A stretch of DNA of 64,000 nucleotides from Limnoperna fortunei (lineage: Eukaryota; Mollusca; Bivalvia; Mytilida; Modiolidae), in the NCBI GenBank assembly GCA_944474755.1, contig OX104118.1, forward strand, positions 71,987,575 to 72,051,574, read 5' to 3'. The position numbers were made by a program, and so were the translations under genes. Below the pieces are notes generated by a model. The model saw only the letters and a program-made list of their open reading frames with translations, was not told the DNA's origin and made no database searches. Positions within the stretch are counted from its first letter, which is position 1, and each line of letters begins with the position of its first letter. Of the stretch, positions 47,901 through 57,708 are shown piece by piece.

Positions 47901-50900
47901 TGTATCAGAATGTAGGGGACCATTACAATATATCAGAGTGTATCAGAATGTAGGTGGCCATTACAATATAACAGAGTGTATCAGAATGTAGGGTGCCATT
48001 ACAATATAACAGAGTGTATAAGAATGTAGGGGGCCATTACAATATAACAGAGTGTATCAGAATGTAGGGGACCATTACAATATAACAGAGTGTATCAGAA
48101 TGTAGGGGACCATTACAATATAACAGAGTGTATCAGAATGTAGGGGGCCATTACAATATTACAGAGTGTATCAGAATGTAAGGGGCCATTACAATATAAC
48201 AGAGTGTATCAGAATGTAGGGGACCATTACAATATAACAGAGTGTATCAGAATGTAGGGGACCATTACAATATAACAGAGTGTATCAGAATGTAGGGGAC
48301 CATTACAATATAACAGAGTGTATCAGAATGTAGGGGACCATTACAATATAACAGAGTGTATCAGAATGTAGGGGACCATTACAATATAACAGAGTGTATC
48401 AGAATGTAGGTGACCATTACAATATAACAGAGTGTATCAGAATGTAGGGGACCATTACAATATAACAGAGTGTATCAGAATGTAGGGGACCATTACAATA
48501 TAACAGAGTGTATCAGAATGTAGGGGACCATTACAATATAACAGAGTGTATCAGAATGTAGGGGGCCATTACAATATAACAGAGTGTATCAGAATGTAGG
48601 GGGCCATTACAATATAACAGAGTGTATCAGAATGTAGGGGACCATTACAATATAACAGAGTGTATCAGAATGTAGGGGACCATTACAATATAACAGAGTG
48701 TATCAGAATGTAGGGGGCCATTACAATATAACAGAGTGTATCAGAATGTAGGTGACCATTACAATATAACAGAGTGTATCAGAATGTAGGGGGCCATTAC
48801 AATATAACAGAGTGTATCAGAATGTAGGTGACCATTACAATATAACAGAGTGTATCAGAATGTAGGGGACCATTACAATATAACAGAGTGTATCAGAATG
48901 TAGGGGACCATTACAATATAACAGAGTGTATCAGAATGTAGGGGACCATTACAATATAACAGAGTGTATCAGAATGTAGGGGACCTTTACAATATAACAG
49001 AGTGTATCAGAAAGTAGGGGACCATTACAATATAACAGAGTGTATCAGAATGTAGGGGGCCATTACAATATAACAGAGTGTATCAGAATGTAGGTGACCA
49101 TTACAATATAACAGAGTGTATCAGAATGTAGGGGACCATTACAATATAACAGATTGTATCAGAATGTAGGTGACCATTACAATATAACAGAGTGTATCAG
49201 AATGTAGGGGACCATTACAATATAACAGAGTGTATCAGAATGTAGGGGACCATTACAATATAACAGAGTGTATCAGAATGTAGGGGACCATTACAATATA
49301 ACAGAGTGTATCAGAATTTAGGTGACCATTACAATATAACAGAGTGTTTCAGAATGTAGGGGGCCATTACAATATAACAGAGTGTATCAGAATGTAGGGG
49401 ACCATTACAATATAACAGAGTGTATCAGAATGTAAGGGACCATTACAATATAACAGAGTGTATCAGAATGTAGGGGACCATTACAAGATAACATTGTGAT
49501 AGTGTCACAAACAGTGAAATCAGTTTTTTCCATACCACACATGTACAGCAATTAGAATTGCAGTTACTTATGAAAAATGAAACACACTTTCAGAATGACT
49601 CGTTTGAATGTTTGTAGGTTTTTTCCCTATGATGAGGTACAGACAGAATGTAATGATTCATTTGAATGTTTGTAGGTTTTTCCCCCATGATGAGGTACAG
49701 ACAGAATGTATTTTAGCTTTAGATGATGACATAGTCATGCTTACAGCTGATGAACTGGAATTTGCCTATGAAGTATGTATCCATTTTTAAAGGTCATATT
49801 TTCCTATGAAGGAAGTAAGCATTTATGAAGGTCATTGTATTTTCTTATGAAGGACATAACCATTTGTGAAGGTCATTGTAGTACTAGCCTATGAAGGTTG
49901 TTACATTTTCCTTTTAAGTATGTTTTTCATGTGAAGTTCGTTGTTGTAATTTCTTCTGAATGACATTACCATTTATGAAGGCGGTTGTTATATATTATCC
50001 TATGAAGGGACATCCATTTTTGGAAGTTTGTTGTAATTTCCTATGAAGGACATAAATATTTATGAAGGTTGTTGTATTGTTTTTATTTCATCAGAATTTT
50101 ACATACAGGGTTTTATTGTGATAACTGTATACTAGTTTGTAATGCTGTGTTATCACAAAAATAAAAGTAAGGATTCCTCATTTTTTGAAAATGGCTACTA
50201 TGACAGCAATTATGCTGTATTCTGGTTACTAGATTTTTTGACAGCTTAGACAGGAAACCAGGTATAAATGTAACTGTATGGCTTTGTAAAGATTGTAATT
50301 CTGTTTCTAATTTAACACATGTATAAAGTGAGAACCAATAAATCCAGTGTGTGTCATTAAGTAGCAGTCAATTTAAAAACATTGTACATTTGGAAATAAG
50401 TTATCAGAGGTTGCATTGGAGATTAACTCAGGAAAGAAGTCCTCTTGTTTTGGTTCCACTTCAACTTGTTGATATTCTAGAGCAAAGTTGAAATTTCCGT
50501 GTCATTTTGAACAATTCCCCTTTGTTGAATTTCAATTTTATTGCTATTTGGGGAAGAAATTTACGTATTTTTGTCACAGCATCATTATTTTATGTTTATG
50601 CGCCATTTTGTACACCATATAAAAGACTACAGGTTTTTAATTTTGTCTTTTAATAATAAATTGACCATTTGGTGTTTTTTCCTACTGTCTGTTTATTAAA
50701 TGAAATAAATTTTTCTTCATTACTGCAAATTAGTTATTAAAATATATTTGTAAATAACATATAAAATTGGTATCTGCTATGAGCATGGCCTGCATCAAAA
50801 ATCACATTGAAATATGTATAAACATTGTGTTTTTAAAATAAATATGACAAAAAATTGAAGAATGTGTCCATGGGACACGGATGCCCTCGCTAAATGAAGT

Positions 50901-53900
50901 CCAAAACAGGATGTAGTTGTCCCACAGGTCTGAAAGTTGCTTAGGACGTACAACGTGCGATACTGAACCACCATGCCAAATTTCAAATTGTTCTCATGTC
51001 TGGTTTCTGAGAAAAGCTTGACGGAATTTTTCATACTAGTGTTAACACATTTTCATATCGGCTCAGTTGAAAACAGGAAGTAGTTGTCCGACAGGTCTGA
51101 AAGTCGCTTAGGACATACATCTTGCGAAACTGAACCACCCTGCCAAATTTCAAATTGTTCTCGTGTACGGTTTCTGAGAAAAGCTTGACGGAAATTTTCA
51201 TACTAGTGTTAACACGTTTTCATATTGGCCCAGTCGCAAACAGGAAGTAGTTGTCGGACAGGTCTGAAAGTCGCTTAGGACGTACAACTTGTGATACTGT
51301 ACCATCCTGCCAAAGTTCAAATTGTTCTCATGAACAGTTTCTGAGAAAAGCTTGACGGAATTTTTCATACTCGTGTTAACACATTTTCATATCGACCCAG
51401 TCCAAAACAGGAAGTAGTTGTTCGACAGGTCTGAAAGTCGCTTAGGACATACAACTTGTGATACTGAACCACCCTGCCAAATTTCAAATTGTTCTCATGT
51501 ACAGTTTCTGAGAAAAGCTTGACGGAAATTTGTCCGGACTTACAGACGGACGGACAGACGGACATGAGTAAAACTTAATGCCCCCGACATGTCGTCACGG
51601 GGGCATAATATAAATATAAAGGCTTTTCATCTAATTTATTTCACATCTTGCTCTCTTACAATCATTATTCCTATTTGCCAAACATTTTACTTTTAGCAGA
51701 ATTGTTCCCACCTTTACTTTTTTGTTTTACATGCTGGATTAGGATCAGATTAATCCTTTTTTTTTCTTATTATAATTTTCCAAAAGACACACTTTTATTT
51801 TTCAGATTTTATCTGCACTTTACATTAATGGATTATTAATGTAAAGTGCAGATAAAATAAGATCCCAATTACAGCATGTTTAAAACTGGGAAATCAGGGA
51901 TTCACCAGTGATGAAAATACAGTTTTCAACCCCAAACAACATAATGTGAAACAAAAACAACACATTGCTTGTTTGCTTCATCCAGGATAATAACATTGCT
52001 GTTTATACAATTAATTCCCTGCTGTTCTGCTTGGATTAACTCCCCTGCTGTTCTGCTTGGACACTCTTGGCAAGTATGATTATAAGTTTTATATTTAACT
52101 TTCATCTTTATTTTAAAATTCAATTAAAATTAATATCTTGCTCCATAAATAGGTTTGGAGGGAATTTCCTGATCGACTTGTTGGGTTTCCATCTCGAGTT
52201 CACCTATTGGATAATACTACCAGTAAATGGAGATATGACTCGGAATGGTCCAACGATATTTCCATGGTACTGACTGGAGCCGCTTTTTACCATAAGGTAA
52301 AATAACATACACTACTAGCCAAATTGTATTAGAAATATTTAGACATGAGCTTGAAATGTAAAGATTATATGTCAATGTCTTTATACTCCTTATACTTTGT
52401 CTGAGATGTACTGCATATGTCAATGTCTTTATACTTATGCTTTGTCTGAGATGTACTGCTTATGTCAATGTCTTTATACTTATGCTTTGTCTGAGATGTA
52501 CTGCTTATGTCAATGTCTTTATACTTATGCTTTGTCTGAGATGTACTGCTTATGTCAATGTCTTTATACTTATGCTTTGTCTGAGATGTACTGCTTATGT
52601 CAATGTCTTTATACTCCTTATGCTTTGTCTGAGATGTACTGATTTTTTGTTTCAATCATGTGACAAAATAAAATTCATTCATTGTATATGTGTATAAAGC
52701 ATGAAAAATCTAAACTTTTCAAAATTTGTTTCCTGATTTACAAAAATTTCCATAATTTTATCAAGATGTTATTTTGCAGACTAATAATTTTCCATTGCCA
52801 GAAATCATCTGTGTTATTGTTACAGTTAACATTACACTTATTAGCTCACCTGACCCGAAGATTCATGTGAGCTATTGCCATCACTTGGCGTCCGTCGTCG
52901 TTAACTTTTCTTCAAAAATCTTCCCCTCCAAAACCACTTAAGGGATTGCTTTGAAACTTTGCACACATCATCAGTAAAATGTCCTCTACCAAGTTTGCAC
53001 AAGTCATGGCCTCAGACCAACCAACATGGCCACCATGGCTAAAAATAGAACAGGGGGGTCAAAATACAGTTTTTTGCTTATAGTTCAAAAAGTATAACAG
53101 ATACAGGAAAACCGATCACGAAGAGACCTCCTTCTTCAGCATATAAAGCTCTACAAAACACTTTATTGGGTTAAAGTTGTATGATGACTCCTTGTAGGAG
53201 TTATTGCCCTTTAATTGTCAAAATTGATGATTTTTGCCATTTTTGCCTCAAAATCTTGAAAATTATTAGAACTAGAGAAAAAGTTAGCATTGCTTAATTG
53301 TTCTGCTCTATGAGGGCAACAAAAATGACTTAAGGGTCAAGATTGTCTGATTAACCGTTTAAGAGTTATTCCCCTTGAACTGTTTTTTTTAATCGGTTTT
53401 AATTGATTTTTTTAAATCTTCTCCTCGAAAACAACTGAAAGTACTGCTTTGAAACTTTGTACACATCATCCGTCAAATGTCCTCAACCAAGTTTGCACCA
53501 ACCATGGCTGCAGATTAACCAACATGGCCACCATGGCTAAAAATAGGACGAAAGGGGGGGGGGGGGTAAAATACAGTTTTTGGCTTATATTTAAAAAAGT
53601 GTAACAGATACAATAAAACTGAAGAGACATGCCTTCATCTGCATCAAAAGCTCTACGTAACACTCCATTGGGTTGAAGTTGTATGATGACTCCTTATAGG
53701 AGTTATTGCCCATTAATTGTCGAAATTGATTATTTTTGACATTTTTGCCTCAAAATCTTAAAAATTATTAGAACTAGAGAAAAAGTTAGCATTGCTTAAT
53801 TGTTCTGCTGTATGAGGGCTACAAAAATGACTTAGGGTCAAGATTGTCTGATGAACCGTTTAGGAATTATTCTCCTTTAAAATTTTTTTAATCAATTTTA

Positions 53901-55324
53901 CTTAATTTTAAAAACTCTTCTCCTCTTTAACCAATGAAAGGACTGCTTTGAAACATTGCACACATCATCTTTAGGACGTCCTCTACCAAAATTATGCAAA
54001 TCATGACTACCTACATGGCTACGTTGGCTTAAAATAGAAAATTGAGGGGGGGGGGGGGGGGGGTCCAGAGGATTTTGGACTGATAGTTTAAAAAGTATAA
54101 CAGGTACAGATCAGGAGTTATTTCCCTTAGAAGGTCAAAATAACTGATTTTTGTAGAAGTGTTGGGCAATTCCTTATAGCAAAGAAAAGCTGGATAAAAA
54201 TGGGTTGTTTGGTTTCAGGTTCAGGTGAGCGATACAGGCTCCTGGGAGCCTCTAGTTTTTGTATACGTTTGTTTGTTGTCATTAGCTGTAAGATTGTTTA
54301 CTACGATACGATTTTAATATTTCTGCCATGAAAAACAGGGTTTAGTTTGTGGAATTCCAGCCCCAATCCCTCCCTATCTTGCAGCCCTAACAAATTACTG
54401 TGCCATGATAAAAGATGAAAAACCACTAAAGTCACAAAAAAATTATTATAAATTGATGTAATGCATTTTAAACTAATTATGGTTTCTTGTTAAGTCATGG
54501 GGTAGATTCTATCAAATCTATAACATACTGCCTTGTACTAATTTGTGGGTTGGACAAAGAGCAAACTTGTGGTATAGTATGATGAAGTCGGGTCTGCGAA
54601 GGAAAATATGGTTTCTGTTTTGTGTTATCAACTCCTCCTACTTTTTAACCCAGATCGCTGAAACTTCACAGAAAGGTTGTATATGTATTGAAGTAGTGCA
54701 ACTGCAATTATGAAATTGTTCTAGGAAGTTTTTCTAATTATCCAGACTTGGGAACTTTTTCTGAGCATTTTCAGAAGATGGTACCTATTTTGTGTCATCA
54801 ACTCCTACATTTTTTTTAACTAAGCCAAAACTTTTTTTTCAACAAATTGTAAACCATTTCGTATGTATTAAGGCACTTGCCTTGCAACTTTGCCATTTCA
54901 GACTTTTGTTATTTGTTTTTATTTATGTGATATGTATTATATTAAATAATAAATAACTTTTTTTAATATTTAGTATTTTAGTTACTTGTATACACATGAA
55001 ATGCCCAAGGAGTTGAAGACGTGGGTGGATGAACACATGAACTGTGAAGACATAGCTATGAACTTTCTTATGGCAAATGTCACAGGAAAGGCAGCCATCA
55101 AGGTCACTCCAAGGAAAAAATTCAAATGTCCAGAGTGTATCAATACAGAAATGCTGTCCTCTGACCTCAGTCACATGGTGGAAAGGTCAGATTGTATCAA
55201 CCAGTTCACCAGAATTTACCAGTCCATGCCACTGAAAAATATTGAGTTCCGAGCTGATCCACTGTTATACAAAGATGACTTTCCGGATGTTTTGAAGAAA
55301 TTTAACGATGTTGGAAGTCTTTAA
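35449..55324 (+). CDS. EXT2: Exostosin-2, complete coding sequence in ten exons
   Basis: EXT2 pairs with EXT1 in the Golgi to polymerise heparan sulfate from UDP-GlcNAc and UDP-GlcA. Exons: 35449-35930, 36407-36613, 37750-37942, 39200-39339, 40254-40479, 43187-43370, 45172-45241, 49676-49772, 52153-52296, 54974-55324. All have GT/AG borders, and the phases agree throughout. The total is 2094 bases, or 697 residues and a stop, close to the vertebrate length of about 718. Order: short cytosolic tail, membrane anchor (residues ~9-27), exostosin GT47 domain with YDYPQILQ and FSEVLDW, then GT64 domain from ~434 ([11 protein letters not shown]). The DDD metal-binding motif is at 517-519, and the C-terminal block is NCEDIAMNF and [11 protein letters not shown]. 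The start ATG (CCATGG context) is preferred over an in-frame ATG four codons later. Introns 5, 6, 7 and 8 carry boundary-derived or other large arrays. Confidence 0.95.
36407..36613 (+). CDS. EXT2: EXT2 exon 2
   Basis: Encodes [15 protein letters not shown] and then [11 protein letters not shown], core GT47 signatures. Acceptor TTAACAG, donor CT|GTAAGA in phase 2. The open frame runs a few codons upstream of the acceptor only by chance. Confidence 0.95.
37750..37942 (+). CDS. EXT2: EXT2 exon 3
   Basis: Encodes [20 protein letters not shown] through VYDYPQILQ. Acceptor TTTTGTAG, donor CAG|GTACTT in phase 0. The DYPQ block is conserved in EXT proteins. Confidence 0.93.
38840..39000. repeat. 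37-bp minisatellite, about 4-5 copies (EXT2 intron 3)
   Basis: The unit is TTGAGCGTACATGTTTCCTC, then GATATGAATAGACACG. It lies 200 bases upstream of the exon 4 acceptor. Open frames on the minus strand are artefacts. Confidence 0.85.
39200..39339 (+). CDS. EXT2: EXT2 exon 4
   Basis: Encodes [20 protein letters not shown], then [20 protein letters not shown] ending WR. Acceptor TTTAAAG, donor AG|GTACAG in phase 2. This is the most conserved block of the GT47 domain. Confidence 0.95.
40254..40479 (+). CDS. EXT2: EXT2 exon 5; its last bases are the first copy of a large tandem array
   Basis: Encodes [20 protein letters not shown] through [11 protein letters not shown]. Acceptor TTCTTGTAG, donor TAT|GTAAGTATT in phase 0. 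The last 19 coding bases and the donor are repeated about 45 times directly downstream. The first donor is the only one that keeps the protein open, because read-through gives VSIPME and then a stop. Confidence 0.95.
40461..42023 (+). repeat. 34-bp tandem array made of the EXT2 exon 5 end and its splice donor, about 45 copies
   Basis: The unit is GAATGACATCCCTAACTAT, then GTAAGTATTCCAATG. The first copy is the real exon end (codons for NDIPNY) with the real donor. Later copies are nearly identical, and a variant with CCAGC is 37 bases. Nearly every copy keeps the strong donor TATGTAAGTATT. The last copy has an ATAT insertion, and the array ends in CCACCAGCAGG. Confidence 0.95.
42100..42600. 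repeat. Three ~160-bp tandem monomers (EXT2 intron 5)
   Basis: Shared blocks are CACCTGACCTTGACCTCAAT, CCTCTGTAACCATGCATGGT and GATGACAATATTTGGTATAT. The third copy is most diverged. Possibly another pearl-type core without clear ends. Confidence 0.55.
42745..42835 (+). mobile_element. SINE 3' fragment in EXT2 intron 5
   Basis: Core only: AATAAAAACTGGAAGCC, GCTGAAAAATTGTTGAAAGT and a CAAA tail. Confidence 0.6.
43187..43370 (+). CDS. EXT2: EXT2 exon 6: start of GT64 domain; donor is the first copy of a tandem array
   Basis: Encodes [20 protein letters not shown], then [13 protein letters not shown], ending [12 protein letters not shown]. Acceptor ATTTTAG, donor A|GTAAGTTT in phase 1. The exon end and donor are repeated about 15 times downstream. 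Read-through meets TAA at the second donor copy (AAG TAA G). Confidence 0.95.
43352..44050 (+). repeat. 44-46-bp tandem array made of the EXT2 exon 6 end and its splice donor, about 15 copies
   Basis: The unit is AAAGTCACCTCCACCA, then AGTAAGTTTATACTGCC and TTGTATAACAGACA. The first copy is the true exon end (codons for KSPPP) with the true donor at 43371. Variants lack GAC (44 bases) or read CCATG/CCCTG. Almost every copy keeps AGTAAGTTTAT. Confidence 0.93.
44183..44501 (+). mobile_element. CAAT-tailed interspersed element, copy 3 (EXT2 intron 6)
   Basis: Shares GTTAACGTGTTTGGAGAGTG, CTCCTTGCATGATAAAGACC and the CAATCAATCAATCAAT tail with the other copies. The 5' half is diverged. Confidence 0.6.
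44757..45016 (+). mobile_element. Full-length tRNA-derived SINE with target-site duplication (EXT2 intron 6)
   Basis: The head looks like a class II tRNA: box A-like TGGCCAAGTGG and box B-like GGTTCGAGTCTC. The body follows, then the 3' core GCTGAAAATTGCTGAAAGTGG-like sequence, GTTAAA and an AAAC-rich tail. A perfect 10-base duplication, AATTCATACA, flanks it at 44747-44756 and 45017-45026, so this is a fairly young insertion. The pattern resembles the Meta-type SINEs described in bivalves. That family name is from memory and not confirmed. Confidence 0.85.
45172..45241 (+). CDS. EXT2: EXT2 exon 7 (70 bases)
   Basis: A short exon encoding [20 protein letters not shown], then MSNR. Acceptor TTCTCAG, donor AG|GTATTT in phase 2. 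It has no frame of its own long enough to stand out and was found by the phase and homology gap between exons 6 and 8. Confidence 0.92.
45289..46866 (-). mobile_element. Pearl-like element with three-monomer higher-order repeat (EXT2 intron 7)
   Basis: GGGCCCC (45289-45295) and GGGGCCC (46860-46866) end it. The microsatellite (GTCCATCCATCAGTGCGTCT, the complement of a GGAC-type run) is at the left, so the element is reversed. Inside are about ten ~155-bp monomers in three types, repeating as a ~462-bp block (GATATTTGGAATGTGGGTAG near 45387, 45850, 46312 and 46773). Each block carries TGACCTTTGACCT. Confidence 0.7.
47802..49490. repeat. 38-bp minisatellite, about 44 copies (EXT2 intron 7)
   Basis: The unit is GGGGACCATTACAATATAAC, then AGAGTGTATCAGAATGTA. 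Copies are nearly identical; the main variants are GGGGAC, GGGGGC and GGTGAC. It ends about 130 bases before the duplicated exon 8 acceptor. No clear match to an exon edge, apart from the short CAGAATGTA also found in exon 8. Confidence 0.93.
49591..49711 (+). repeat. 58-bp tandem duplication of the EXT2 exon 8 acceptor and exon start
   Basis: TTTGAATGTTTGTAG, then GTTTTT(C/T)CCC(C/T)ATGATGAGG and TACAGACAGAATGTA, occurs twice. The acceptors end at 49617 and 49675. From the first, the frame runs [18 protein letters not shown] and stops at the TAG of the second acceptor. From the second it continues into the DDD motif. Confidence 0.9.
49676..49772 (+). CDS. EXT2: EXT2 exon 8 with catalytic DDD motif
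   Basis: Encodes [20 protein letters not shown], then [12 protein letters not shown]. The three aspartates bind the metal and UDP-sugar in GT64 enzymes. Acceptor TTTGTAG at 49675, donor GAA|GTATGT in phase 0. A second copy of the acceptor and the exon start lies 58 bases upstream and reads PYDE where this one reads PHDE. Confidence 0.93.
49765..50070 (+). repeat. Degenerate ~45-55-bp repeat starting at the EXT2 exon 8 donor
   Basis: The exon end CCTATGAAG recurs as TTTTCCTATGAAGGA, TTTTCTTATGAAGGACATAA, AGCCTATGAAGG and TTATCCTATGAAGGGAC, each with CATTTATGAAGGTCATTGT-like sequence. The copies have drifted and no longer hold clean donors. Confidence 0.6.
50853..51607 (+). mobile_element. Pearl/Helitron-like element, 4 monomers (EXT2 intron 8)
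   Basis: Same family as the element at 15943. It starts GAAGAATGTGTCCATGGGAC and has four ~168-bp monomers, then GACGGACGGACAGACGGAC and ends CACGGGGGCATAA. It differs mainly in monomer number and about 5-10 percent in sequence by eye. Confidence 0.75.
52153..52296 (+). CDS. EXT2: EXT2 exon 9
   Basis: Encodes [20 protein letters not shown] through [12 protein letters not shown]. Acceptor ATAAATAG, donor AAG|GTAAAA, exactly 48 codons. Core of the GT64 domain. Confidence 0.95.
52368..52645. repeat. 45-bp minisatellite, about 6 copies (EXT2 intron 9)
   Basis: The unit is TATGTCAATGTCTTTATACT, then TATGCTTTGTCTGAGATGTA and CTGCT. 45 is a multiple of three, which explains the open frames on both strands. 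It starts 70 bases after the exon 9 donor and does not contain it. Confidence 0.88.
52842..54254. mobile_element. Non-autonomous element with ~490-bp tandem monomers (EXT2 intron 9)
   Basis: It begins AGCTCACCTGACCC and ends CAGGTTCAGGTGAGCGAT then a GGCTCCTGGGAGCC hairpin, so the ends are inverted repeats. The interior repeats 2.5 times (CTGCTTTGAAACTTTGCACA, AACATGGCCACCATGGCT, then a G run). G runs of 6, 13 and 18 occupy the same site in the three copies. No coding capacity. Confidence 0.65.
54974..55324 (+). CDS. EXT2: EXT2 exon 10, terminal coding exon
   Basis: Encodes [20 protein letters not shown], then [31 protein letters not shown] and the end FNDVGSL with TAA at 55322-55324. Acceptor ATATTTAG in phase 0. 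The C-terminus matches the vertebrate end. No canonical AATAAA was found in the next 800 bases. Confidence 0.95.
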   Translation, partial: YFSYLYTHEMPKELKTWVDEHMNCEDIAMNFLMANVTGKAAIKVTPRKKFKCPECINTEMLSSDLSHMVERSDCINQFTRIYQSMPLKNIEFRADPLLYKDDFPDVLKKFNDVGSL

Positions 55325-56149
55325 ATGTTAGTAGTAATATACTACCCAGTCTTCATGTTAAACTTATTTCTGTGATGTCAAAATTTTAAATGGAAGAAGA
55401 CTTTATATAAAAGAACTTAATTATTTGATAGTTAAATCATTGACTGTTTAATTTCTTTACATTTTTAAGCATAATGTTGAGTTTGAACTTGTGACATTAT
55501 TTTACAATTTATATTTATATCAGTTGCAAGGAATCTTGGCCAATTTCACATTTTGCGTTTTGCTGTTATGTACCCATTAGATCTTAAAAATACAAAAAGT
55601 AGACTTTTGATGGTTTGCAGATTTCTGTTATGTATTTTCAGATTTTCCATCTTATACATTGGGAAAGATAAGATAATATCAGTAATTAAGACGTGGGTTT
55701 TTTCTAAAGTTATGTCCCTTTATTACAGTTATAACAAATTGTTATAAATTCAAAGGGGTCAAAGTTTTGTAAAAGATGTAGATCTGTACAAAGGTCATGA
55801 AATGTCAATGTCAATGATAAAGGTTTAGTACCGGTATGTAATTACACATGACCTATATTTAATATTCAATCAACATTCATTTATGTTTTCACATATTTTT
55901 GAGATTTATTTGTTTATTTGCTAATGGTGCTATGATGTTGTTTAATGCTGTATTTTTTAATACACAGTTCTTGAATTATATTATCATACATTGTAACATG
56001 TGGAAATCCAAGGTTGTGTTATTATCACTTTAAGTGGTGTAAATAACCACAAGGTTGTATAGATAAATCATGTCACTTTTCACTGTGTTCCTCTTTATAT
56101 TAATTTTGCTTCCTGCTACCCAATGAACAAGGGCAAGTTGCTACACATA
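55325..56149 (+). other. EXT2 3' UTR and downstream flank
   Basis: AT-rich, non-coding. No canonical AATAAA was seen, so the polyadenylation site is unknown. The pearl-like element starts at about 56150. Confidence 0.5.
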
Positions 56150-57443
56150 GCCAAATGTCCCCTGACGCTGCAGTATCGAATTGCCTAAGAGGTGTGAAAC
56201 TCTAGTAACTAGAGTGTTTGATAAAATTTTTCAATATTGTTCAATACTGCTGAAATGGTCAAAGTCCCATAACTTCTACAAAATTTGACAAATCAAAATG
56301 ATGGTATAGTATGCACATCTACCCATTATAACAATTAATCCTACCAAATATCAAAGTAATCCATTTAACAGTTTCAGCGATGCACCCACAAGATCTACCA
56401 TTGTATTATATTGCTGAAATGGTCAAAGTCCCATAACTTCTACAAAATTTGACAATTCAAAATGATTGTATAGTATGCACATCTACCCATTATAACAATT
56501 AATCCTACCAAATATCAAAGTAATCCATTTAACGGTTTCAGCGATGCACCCACAAGATCTACCATTGTATTATATTGCTGAAATGGTCAAAGTCCCATAA
56601 CTTCTACAAAATTTGACAAATCAAAATGATGGTATAGTATGCACATCTACCCATTATAACAATTAATCCTACCAAATATCAAAGTAATCCATTTAACGGT
56701 TTCAGCGATGCACCCACAAGATCTACCATTGTATTATATTGCTGAAATGGTCAAAGTCCCATAACTTCTACAAAATTTGACAAATCAAAATGATGGTATA
56801 GTATGCACATCTACCCATTATAACAATTAATCCTACCAAATATCAAAGTAATCCATTTAACGGTTTCAGCGATGCACCCACAAGATCTACCATTGTATTA
56901 TATTGATGAAATGGTCAGTTTCATAACTCCCACAAAATTTGATGAATCAAAATGCTGGTAGACAATGCACATCTACTCATAACAATTAATTCTACCAAAT
57001 ATCAAAGCAATTTTTCAAACGGTTTCAGAAGAGATGCGTCCACAAGATCTATCATTGCTGAAACGGTCAAAGTCCCATACCTCTTACAACATTTGATGAA
57101 TTAAAATTACCGCAGATTATGCACAACTACCCATCATAATTATAAATCATACCTAATATCAAAGCAAACTATCAATCGGTTTCAGAGGAGATGCGTCTAC
57201 AAGATCTGCCATTGTATTATATTGCTGAAATGGTCAAAGTCCCATAACTTCTACAAAATTTGACAACTCAAAATGATGGTATAGCATGCAAATCTACCCA
57301 TCATAACAATTAATCCTACCATACCAAAGCAATTCGTCAAGTAGTGTTAGAGGAGTTGAGTCCACAATAGTGTGACGGAAAGATAGAGGCACATACGCAG
57401 ACCATTACTAGGTCCCTCCCTCGCGTTGCGGTGGGGGACAATA
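56150..57443 (+). mobile_element. Pearl-like element, 7 monomers, downstream of EXT2
   Basis: Ends pair as TGTCCCCTGACGC near 56156 and GCGGTGGGGGACA near 57440. It holds seven ~165-bp monomers with ATGGTCAAAGTCCCATAACT. The first four are nearly identical and the last three more diverged. A GACGGAAAGATAG tract precedes the 3' end. No coding capacity. Confidence 0.7.
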
Positions 57444-57708
57444 AGAAATTGTGTTGTGTGGAGGATATAACACAATCACACTAAGGGAAGCATCAGGTGC
57501 CAACACGATTTCATACAGTAGATTTGGTTTAAAACTACAGTTACCTGATCGTTGTTTAGCAAAATGCTGATTAATTCTTGTTGATTACTGTTTTCGTTTT
57601 TATATGCTTTCGTTTTTATATGCCTGTCTATGACATACTTATTATGGAAAACAAATGTCTGTCGTCTGTCGTTCTTTTGCAACGCTGTATAAGATTTTCT
57701 TCAAATTG

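Noticed and set aside
52368..52697. Repeated protein frames on both strands (81-96 residues)
   Set aside because: The 45-bp unit is a multiple of three, so open frames arise automatically on both strands. No start context, no homology, and it lies inside EXT2 intron 9.
55325..56150. EXT2 polyadenylation signal
   Set aside because: No canonical AATAAA, and variant hexamers in AT-rich DNA are not informative.
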